The notes below the pieces were generated by a model. It was not told the DNA's origin, made no database searches, and worked only from the letters and a program-made list of their open reading frames with translations. From Saccoglossus kowalevskii (lineage: Eukaryota; Hemichordata; Enteropneusta; Harrimaniidae), in the NCBI RefSeq assembly GCF_000003605.2, contig NW_003128369.1, positions 108,587 to 121,193 on the forward strand: a stretch of DNA of 12,607 bases, read 5' to 3'. Position numbers and translations under genes: made by a program. Positions 1 to 9,700 of the stretch are shown one piece after another (positions within the stretch are counted from its first letter, which is position 1; the number at the start of each line of letters is the position of its first letter).

Positions 1-541
1 CTTAAAGAAGAAAATTGACATTTGTTAAAGAGTCAGTCAGACAGGACATTTAGTGTATATAAAGTCCCGCAATAAAACATTCAGATTGGTCGAGAAGCTC
101 TAGGCGTGTTTTAATAATCTTTTATTCAAACTGTATAGAAGGAAAAAAAACACGCCAACGACTGAAAACTCAAATTTATATATTTTTGACTAACAATACT
201 GAAAACAGTGAATAGTTGTACAATAAAAATATTATCACCCAAATGGAAAGCATAGTAATATGTTGAACATAGTCCTCAAATATGCAATACAAATCCCTCT
301 ACTCTATTATATCCCTACACCAACTTTCGATAATATATATTTAAGTATAAGTAATGTAAATGTTAGTGACATAACACATGTAATACAGTGTTATCTATGG
401 CATACGCAGTCATTAATATAGTTGAACACACAACATAAAACGCAACACTGATTGACTCAAAATTATACGAGTTTCCATTTACGTGACTAGAATGTTTGCT
501 CAACCCTTGGTAATTCACGTAAAATATTTAGACAACGTAAG
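1..541. other. Probable 3' UTR and downstream flank
   Basis: No coding sequence is recognisable after the channel stop codon. On the minus strand a canonical AATAAA lies at 126-121, about 420 nt past the stop, so 541 to about 100 may be 3' UTR. The rest is A+T-rich without clear repeats. Confidence 0.4.
121..126 (-). promoter_or_regulatory. Candidate polyadenylation signal AATAAA
   Basis: The plus strand reads TTTATT, so the minus strand has AATAAA downstream of the channel stop. This is the only canonical hexamer I saw on that strand between the stop and the window end. In A+T-rich DNA it could be chance. Confidence 0.3.
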
Positions 542-730
542 TTATGGTGACGTCACTGGATTTGCTCCACTCCTACGGACTGATTTTCTCATGATTCGAT
601 TATGCGAATGGCGTGCGCGTGTTGTAGAACACATTGCGAAGAGAAACTCTGTAAATTCAATCACCGTGATGAATGACAAACCAACCCAAAGTCCCAGTGA
701 ACCACCGGTATCCGAGAGAAGCTGAGATAC
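542..730 (-). CDS. Last exon: TM2, selectivity filter and C-terminal tail
   Basis: Residues 755-816, then [19 protein letters not shown] opens the second transmembrane helix. Gly771-Leu772-Ser773 fits the Gly/Ser-x-Ser selectivity filter of sodium-selective family members, and Glu779 is the conserved acidic residue lower in TM2. The 28-residue cytoplasmic tail is basic ([11 protein letters not shown]); the Arg-Arg-Ser suggests a kinase site, which is inference. The acceptor is AACGTTGCAG. The hydrophobic run read upstream of it in the same frame is intron, not a signal peptide. Confidence 0.95.
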   Translation of the reverse strand, partial: VSQLLSDTGGSLGLWVGLSFITVIEFTEFLFAMCSTTRARHSHNRIMRKSVRRSGANPVTSP

Positions 731-3700
731 CTGCAACGTTGAATTATTAAATATCAGATAAAATAGTAGCAACAATAGCAATATAAAAAAGAATAAACTC
801 AAATGTAATCATATATTGTGTGTATTGTATCATGCATCATTTGGAACAACGTCAAAAGATCGATTTCGGATAAACATAATTCTTATAATTTAGAGGGGTG
901 GCGTTGAACAGTTTTCATCGGAGAAAATAGTTTTGTTCAATGAGTCCAAAGTTTAAAACTATGAAGATATTTATATTCTAAAATATTATTTATCACAAAT
1001 ATCACACATACACTGATTTCATCATGAAATCCGTTTACGTGAGAAAACATGGTTTTGCCGCACTCCTGAAAATTAGGTAAAATTTCTGCTGATATTATGA
1101 AATAAATTGGACATCGATCTCTTAGCGCTGTCTCTTAATTATCAACTGAAAACAAAATTATCACGATGAATGACTTGTGTTTAACACGTAAACAAATGAT
1201 GTATTGAAAGTATCTCTAGTGTGGCCTAGATATATTACGTCTATTCTGTTTAACACTTTTTAGCAAAGTGATTTTGAGTTAGTGTAATTTGTTGTCATAA
1301 CGAATGTCGGGCGGTCAAAACATGCTTACCGGGTAAGCCTCCTCTTCACTGACCAATTGTATATTCAGATCTTCAAAATACACTTCGAGACGAACCAAAT
1401 CTTCCCTACATATTAAATATATATAGTTGTAGAAAGAAATGCACATGTTCACATTATTTTAAATGAACGTCTACAGCAATAAAATCCAATATCAAATCCA
1501 AATTTCTAATAAAATTAAATGATATTTAATCTATAATTCATAGTATATATAGCACATTTCCGATGATTGAATGACATTTTTCTTTAGAATGGCGATTCAT
1601 ACTATATATATATCCATATATATATATTCCACCAAGTGAATAAACAGTCACATCTATTTCATAACTCATTTGCTTTTGCTGTTTTATTTGTTAGATTACA
1701 AGGCTACCTACCTGGCTGATTCTTTATCTCTTATGACCCACGTTTTACGATTTGTTGCGTGGATACTATTCAATAAATGGGGCTGAAAAATCAAGACTAT
1801 TTCATTAACACACAATTGACTAAAGAAGTCTTTGTGGACGCAAAAAAAAAAACAGTTACTAAAAGTGAAGTCGACATTGCATAAACATGAAGGTATAATA
1901 ATATTGCTGCTGTAATGAACATATCAATTTCCTGTTTACTGAGTAATCATAGACGAAAGGGGCAAGATGACTTTAAGTGATAGCGGCCTAGTTAATTAAT
2001 GTATTAAATGATGTGCTATATTACAATACTTACCAAATAGGTGGTGGATGGCCACAGAGCTTGGGAAATCGTCTTCGAAAACGAGAATTCTCTGAAAGTT
2101 CAAAAAGCAGTTCATGTTGTTAATCTCATTGTAATACGTTCACACAGTCACATTTTTACCTTTACATTTTTATTTTTTTAAATCGACACGTTTTTCACTG
2201 TCTCCTACAAAACTTTTTATGAGAAGCAAACTAAGTATAACGTTACAAATAGCGACTTACCGGCATGGCAATTGGCAGTCACAAGACAACATAGCTTCTC
2301 GATAGAAATAATTCATCAACTGTTTACAGGCATCTGAAACAAACAATTATCAGTTTAAACTTATTTACTGGAAACTCACAGAACGTGGTATATAGATGTA
2401 GCATATAGGTGTAGTATATCGACATACTTACCTTGTGTTTTATTGAGTACACTACATCGTGGTTTGTCATCTGACAAGGTATCCACACAACCGCATTTAC
2501 TAAACAAATAATCTTGTAGACACTGTTTCTGACATGCCTGAAATTCATGAATTATATTAAGGATGTATAAAAGGATTCCAGAAAGTAAAATTCGCACTTA
2601 TTAATGTTTTAATTTTAATTTTAAATTGTTTTAAATCATATTATATATTTTATGAAAACGGTTACACTAATTAGCAATCGATGTTACGTTAGATACAATG
2701 TGGTCACGTGAATGCTAAATACATCTTTTATTAAAAATTCTAATTAGTACTTTGAATAAATGTAAAAGGATACCACAATTTTTTTATTGAAAAGGGTAGA
2801 TAGATTAAATCATAAAAGTCACAACAACTTCGTTTTAAAATTCAAATAGTGGAATATTTTAAATTGCTATGACTTTTATGTTCATATATATGACATCTAC
2901 AATTTCTGAAATAAGTGAAAAGATCTGATGAGTGCCAGCTGAGTTTGATTGATCATTTTAAAGTCCGAATTTAAAGAGTGATATACAACTTGCATATCAA
3001 TAGTGACGTTGCTGAATTATTATTGATATGGTCATGTAATTTTATGTGACCAATGTTTGACGTCCAGTAAATTGTAGATGATAGGTAAATATGTTCTAAA
3101 ACTATTTCATACTTGACTGTGTCATTTACTAATTATTTGAAATACATAGGAATGTGCAAATTTAATCATCACAACAATGCGGTTGTTAATGTATACCACT
3201 GTTCTAAGCAGCTTCCAATTATAATGGAGGTTGAAAATTTAAATTAACATTTTGATTAACAAGTGCTAAAAAGATTGAAATCGTGAGTAGTATCCGCCAT
3301 GGCCAAATGACAGATATAACAGGGGAATCATATAACCCAACACATAACTTAGTATAGCAGAAATATTACTAGCGTTTATCGTCGTTTATGTATCGTCGAT
3401 TAGTTGATAAGGAACTCACAACCAATGTATAAGTGTTATAAATAATATATATACAACATGGGAACATACCAATGATGAATAATTATATTTGACATCACTT
3501 TCGGGAAAATGTGTCGAACAGTTTCCAAAGGGAGGTCCCTTGCGTGTCCATTCATTCTGAAAAAGAATAATATATATTCCACAAATCGAACCGAACATAC
3601 ACCTATATGGTGTCTCGCATCTTGTTGTACCCAAGTTATTAGTAATTATGTTTTTAATAAATCTTGAAAACGCTTATATCTTATATAATATTATGGCTAC

Positions 3701-6700
3701 ATTCGTTTATTTATTTAAAAAAACAATTGCTAAATTCTCGAAAATATAAAACACTCCATGTAACAAGCGACTTAATAAGATCAGGCATGCACGTCGTTGA
3801 ATAGACGCGTTTTTGTAGTGCCCAAGGTATTTTATAATATTACATCGTCGAATAATTTGCATATGTATATGATGTATTGAAATATAATAAAAAAATAAAT
3901 AAATACACTAATCACTATTTAAAGTGAAAGTAAGTAATTACTATTATTTGTTTGACACCTTTCTTTCATTTAGAGCACCACATAAAAATAAAAAAATCCG
4001 CTCACAACACGGCGAGGTCACTACTGTAAGCCTAGGGTCAAATATATTTCTCTCATTAATGTTATAATGTTTGTAAGTTATTCTGTATTTTTAGACTTCG
4101 AAATTAAATGGCAAATGACGAAACTGGTTATCGAATTAGTATAGTGTTAAGACTTTTATAGTTTACTCACCTGCTTGATAGAAACAGCAGTTACTGCTCC
4201 GGGTTTCACATATACGCCCTCGTCTTCTGGGAATGGTTTTGTACTTGGATTATGTATCACGACTCGTACACCGGATTGCTGCCCAAACAAACTAATGTAT
4301 TCATTCTGCTCTGTGAACAGTGTTAACTTCAAACCTGTTTGCGATTACAGGAAACATGTAGTAAAGCAGTATGCGAGTGATATTTCATTAGAAAATATAC
4401 GCCTCAAATAAGCGAATAACAATTATGTTTTGAGTCATTTAAAGCGGGGAGTCGTCACCTGCGCATGCGTCAGATGGCCATTTGCGTTTTTAGCGTGTGT
4501 TGGAACTCAATTCCCACGCGTGCGCAGGTGACAACCCTCCTGCTTTAACCGATTTTATAATACAGATGTTGGACGTTTTCGACAACAATAACGAGAAAAA
4601 CAAATTACCATAATCAGCCCCTGACTTGGTAGCCTGTCTTATTTTAGTATCAAAGCCATGATTGAATGTGAAGCAGTTACCATACTTGTCATGTTGGAAC
4701 TCGTAGAATTCACTATAAAAACAGAAATGAAGAAACCCTAATATGATCGTTATTATTACAATTATTTGTCATTTCATATCTGCTGAGGCGGCAATTCACG
4801 TTATAAGTGATCGTGGCATTTATATATCCCGAATGTATTGCGCAATAATACCTGTGTCATACATGGTTCCACTTATTGGCCTATTCTTATAACGAACAAT
4901 TAATCCCAAGTTTTAGGGACGTTCAATGTATGCGCGCCACACAGATGCTGATGCCATTTGTTTGAGGTGAGGCGCTCAACAAAATGATTAGTCTGCCTGT
5001 ATACACTTATATAGACATGAAACACGCTAAAAATATGCATGTGAATTCCAGCAAAATATATGTGTACTTTAAACATACACGAAATCGACAATATCATTAA
5101 AAGGCTAAGTTAACTACATGTGGGCCACATGTTTACAACATGCGATAGTAAGGGTGTTATGCTGTTTTTAATGTCCTGTCCCATTCTAAAATAATCGTGT
5201 TCGCAAGTCTATTTAGGTTTGTATAATATATGTGCAATTAAAACAAGTATATGCTAACGTGAGAGTTTTCGTCGCTTAAATTTACCATCGGAAGACGAGT
5301 CGATCGTAATATAATTTCATGTATAGTACCCTGATATGGTTAGTGTCAGTGGTTTCAATGAAAAACACTATTTCGATATCAGTTATGAATTTTTTATGCA
5401 AAGAAAATGTGCTGCTACTGTCCTTGTTACTATCAACACATTCAGGACGATTACAACATTGAACAAACTAATTTTACCTCAAATTGCATTTCTTTTTGTC
5501 GTAAGTGCATTGCAGTATAAAATCATCAATTTGATGACCCATGATACTCAACTCTGGAGAAGAAAGTTTCAAGACGTCTTGGAGATCTGTAAAATCTGGC
5601 GTTGAACTAGCTAGCAGAAAATGGTCCCAAGACGGAGGATCTTCGCTGGGAATAAAATCGAAGTTTCTAGCGGAATACACATTCTGGGTAAATTCGCGAT
5701 ATATATCTTCTCTATTTGTGATATCACTATATTTTGCCTTCCAATCAGAATCGGAAAACACGTTCGCCACGTCTGCAAAGTGTCGACAATATGATTTGGA
5801 ATTAGGCATTCATAAATACACTATACCATGTGGACAGGGTTATACATATTTAAATTGTAAATCGTTTTATGATTTGTTTGCAAGTCATGGACTGTACTTA
5901 CCATATGTACATTCATTTTCGTCACTACCATCGCCACATTGGTTGATACGATCACATAACCATGTTCTAGGAATGCAGAAATCATCGATGTCATTGTCAC
6001 ATTTAAACTCGTTCATGTTGCACTCTGAAATTATGCATTCAAAATCTGTTAATACAATTATATATCAGCTGTGACTTTGATTTTTTGTCGTCCGCATGTT
6101 TTAGGAATGTTTACTTTATTCTAAGTGAAAACGACTACACAATCAAACACATTTCGTATTGAACGACACTGCCTCCATATACGTCATTTTGACGGTAAAG
6201 TAGCGTTCCACCACTAGAGGGCACTAGGTATAGGATTATATTACTTTCTTCAAAACAAAACAGAATTAAAGTAATTTAAATTCTGAAAAAATGTAATTGT
6301 GATTTATTTAAAAAAATACTTACCAACAGTATACATACATGCTACCTCATCACTTTTATCTCCACAGTTGTCAACTCTGTTACATACTTGCGACGAATTA
6401 ATGCACTTCTCAACTGATATGCACTTAAACTGATTATCTTCGCAGATAATCGGAGGTGGTTCTAAGCCTAGTGAGTAGAACTCAAATCAATAAACTAGTC
6501 TACATCATGTACTTATTTTACAACACAGGGGATGTACGATCCCGACAATTTCATTTTAACATATTTCACTATTTAATCATTGCCTTTTTCCCGTGCATTT
6601 GACACCTTACCGGTACAATTGAATTCATCCATCGCATCAGTACAGTCCGCCACGCTGTCACAACGCTTGGATAGGTCCACACATTGACCACTCCGGCATT

Positions 6701-9700
6701 GGAAGTAACCATTAGGACATTCAGCTGTTGGGGAAAACCGTATACATTGTATATGTATATTTCATAAATCAAAAATATGTGAATAACATGATTTTAATTT
6801 TCGTATTGTGTGAGTCAATGTAAACATTGGTGATCGCGGATTATCGGATGTGGTTGTAAACCTAGTGAGTAGAACTGTAATCAATAAACTAGTCTACATC
6901 ATATACTTATTTCACAACACAGGGGCAGTACGATCCCGGCAATTGGTGACGAATTTTACAAAAAAACTCTACAATTAACACTATATATACACACAAATTA
7001 TTCAATACAATTTATCCTACATGTCTGTTTAGTGTTATGAATTTCGATACCTTTACGTATATGTAATTTGATTGGCTACGCAGATTGAAATTATGTCGCC
7101 ATATATGACATCTCAATTTACGCTAGCATTATAGTATGTTGGTGAATTCTTAAAGAATTATTTGGAAGTATATTATAATATTTTAAAATATCAGGTATAA
7201 TTTTTATATAACACTCCATTTAACCAGAACTATTCAATTAACTTTGAGTTATACTTGTGTATGATGGTGTAATGAAGCCGCGTCAATGTGTGTCCTATAT
7301 TCAAATTATACGAATACGTGAGTTCACCAAAGTCCAGGGGTAATTTTAAAATTATTTTATTTATCTCCAAACCCGTACATATATTGGTGGTCCTAAACAT
7401 AATCGTACGCAAATAATTGTTGTAATTTCCCTTAGAAAAAAAGATGAGAGTTTCTAAGCTTGTTTAATAAATCTTATACTGTAGGTTCACTTGTTAAATA
7501 CCCTCCACAGGAAGATATGCTAGCTGACCTTTCGTGCAGTTAATTTCATCGCTACCATCGTTACACTCTAAATTGTAATCACATCGGTCAGTGAGTGGAA
7601 TACATTGACCACTGAGGCAGGTGAAATAAGCATCTGGACATTTGTCTGAAATGAAAAAAAATATTATTCAAATGCATATTTTTGGAAAGAGTTTTGCTAA
7701 CGTACAATAAAAAATGAAAACAATGCAAAATAGAATTCACATGTATTTCTGTAGATCCATAAACATCAGCCTAATTCATTCATTCATTTATCACAATGTC
7801 AACTGATTTATGGACTTTAAATTCGGTATGTAAACACCTCTTTGTAATATAAGTAACGTAGATTTGAACTTACCATCTCTACACAAAGTACCATTTGTAA
7901 ATTTCGGAATAATTCGAAATTGAAATTTTCTTCATAAAACGAACAATTTTATGTACTTTTCATATGAAATATATTACTAACATAAATAGTTATAATACTT
8001 AGAATCTCACATGTATCACAGCTGTCTTCGTCGTCTATACAATCTTCCACTCCATTACACCGGTACTCAATTTCAAGGCAACGCCCATCTGCACACCGGA
8101 AATAATGTGTGCCACATTCATCTAAATGCGGGAATAACCATAGATAGTTGAACAGTCCGAGCACTCTTAAAATGATGGACATCAATAGTATATTAAAGCG
8201 GAGGGGTCGTCACGTGCGCAAGCGCGAGAATTGAGTCCCAACCGACGATAACAACGCGTGCTTAAAACGCAAAGGCTCATGGGTAAACGATTGTTTGTAA
8301 ACAATGCCACGCTGTGGCCATCTGAAGCATGCGCAGTGACGACACTCCGCTTAAAATATTCACAAATGTTATAATTGTAGTTATCTTCCGCTTAACACTG
8401 GACAGTGATGTATCTTAAACGTACATTCACTATAGTGGTTGATTTCATTCATTATATGCACTTGTTTGTAGACTAAATATAACTCACTGAAATCGCAACC
8501 TTCCTCGTCACTTGCATCGTAGCAATCCGGGTTGTAGTCGCATCTATCACGCATAGAAATACAATGGCCGTTCTCAGCACACTTGAAGTATCCTTCCAGA
8601 CAAGAATCTGGAACGCAGCAATACAGTTATATGAAGCGCGTTCTACTTTGTTAAATGTCCTATCACTGACAGATATGAGATAGAGAATAACACATACGCA
8701 TATATAGCAGTAATATCACTTTGTAACTATACGTATATATAGTAGTAACATGTTCGTTTTTGTCATATACCGCGAGGTAGTGGAGACCATAATGCAAAGT
8801 GGTTGTTGTTTTAACTATCCGACACTGTTGTTTCGGATTTAACATACCAATAAGCTGTCAATATTGAATCCAAATTTCTATTTCTTTCCATTACTTACAA
8901 TCTTGGCAGTTTTCTTCATCTGAATGATCGCTTAAAAGCCCATACATACAGTCGTCGAATCCATCACACCATTTTTCCGTAGCAACGCATAATCCACTAT
9001 CACATGTCATATAGCCGTTCGGACATGTGCTCGCTATTAGAAGAATAACGAGACAATCAGTCATGAAAATAACAGTAATCATTAAGTTAGATACAAATAA
9101 GGCAATAACCAGTCGTGGTTGTATGCATTCATGTCATAAACATAGTGTCAATGGATTTAAATAAAGGAAACGTGGCAAAACAGGGTTAAGATACACATAC
9201 GTACAAGAGTTACATCCCAACTCATCACTACTGTCCAGACAATGAGGGTGTCCATCACAACGTTGGCAATTATTAATGCAACTTCCACTATCACATGCAA
9301 ACATATTCTCAGCATTGCAACCATTGGCTAAGCAAACAAGAAATATAAGATCAACAATTAAAACAAATGATGGAAGGCATAGGATAAGTGTGACTGTATA
9401 CACGTATACGACATATGTAGAAATGAATAATTCATTACGTTACAATATTAGGTACAAAACGAAACAAACATGTACAATAGGGAATTTTCCAGACCAAATG
9501 TCTGCCATAACAATCGAGTGTTGTGTACTTGTACTTAAACTTGAATTTTGCTTTATTGTCTAGTGTATAAACGTTGATTTTTCAGACGGAAATATGTCAT
9601 CGAATTGCCGTTACATGAAATGTGTATACAATATGTACAGCATGGAAATATCCCCGAATCCATTCGCCCTTGTTTAATTTGACGCTACATCGACCAAACC

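Noticed and set aside
548-555. TGACGTCA (CRE-like) at 548-555, and again at 11109-11116
   Set aside because: The first is within coding sequence, the second within the mobile element; an 8-bp palindrome alone is weak evidence.
483-725. Plus-strand open frame of 80 codons
   Set aside because: Antisense shadow of the TM2 exon.
731-802. Hydrophobic N-terminus read in frame upstream of TM2, resembling a signal peptide
   Set aside because: It lies upstream of a good acceptor (GTTGCAG at 731) and the preceding exon joins exactly at 730, so this is translated intron.
5541-6074. Longest open frame in the window, plus strand, 177 codons
   Set aside because: It is antisense to channel exon 5772-5478 and LDLa exon 6024-5902, which carry clear family motifs; the plus-strand product has none.
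6725-6834. Possible cryptic LDLa exon continuing from duplication copy B
   Set aside because: No cysteine spacing or Ser-Asp-Glu box in any frame; similarity to exon 9 ends after about 20 bases.
8122-8185. Signal-peptide-like start in front of LDLa module 6
   Set aside because: It is upstream of the TTTAG acceptor, and upstream LDLa exons join in phase to 8121, so it is intron.
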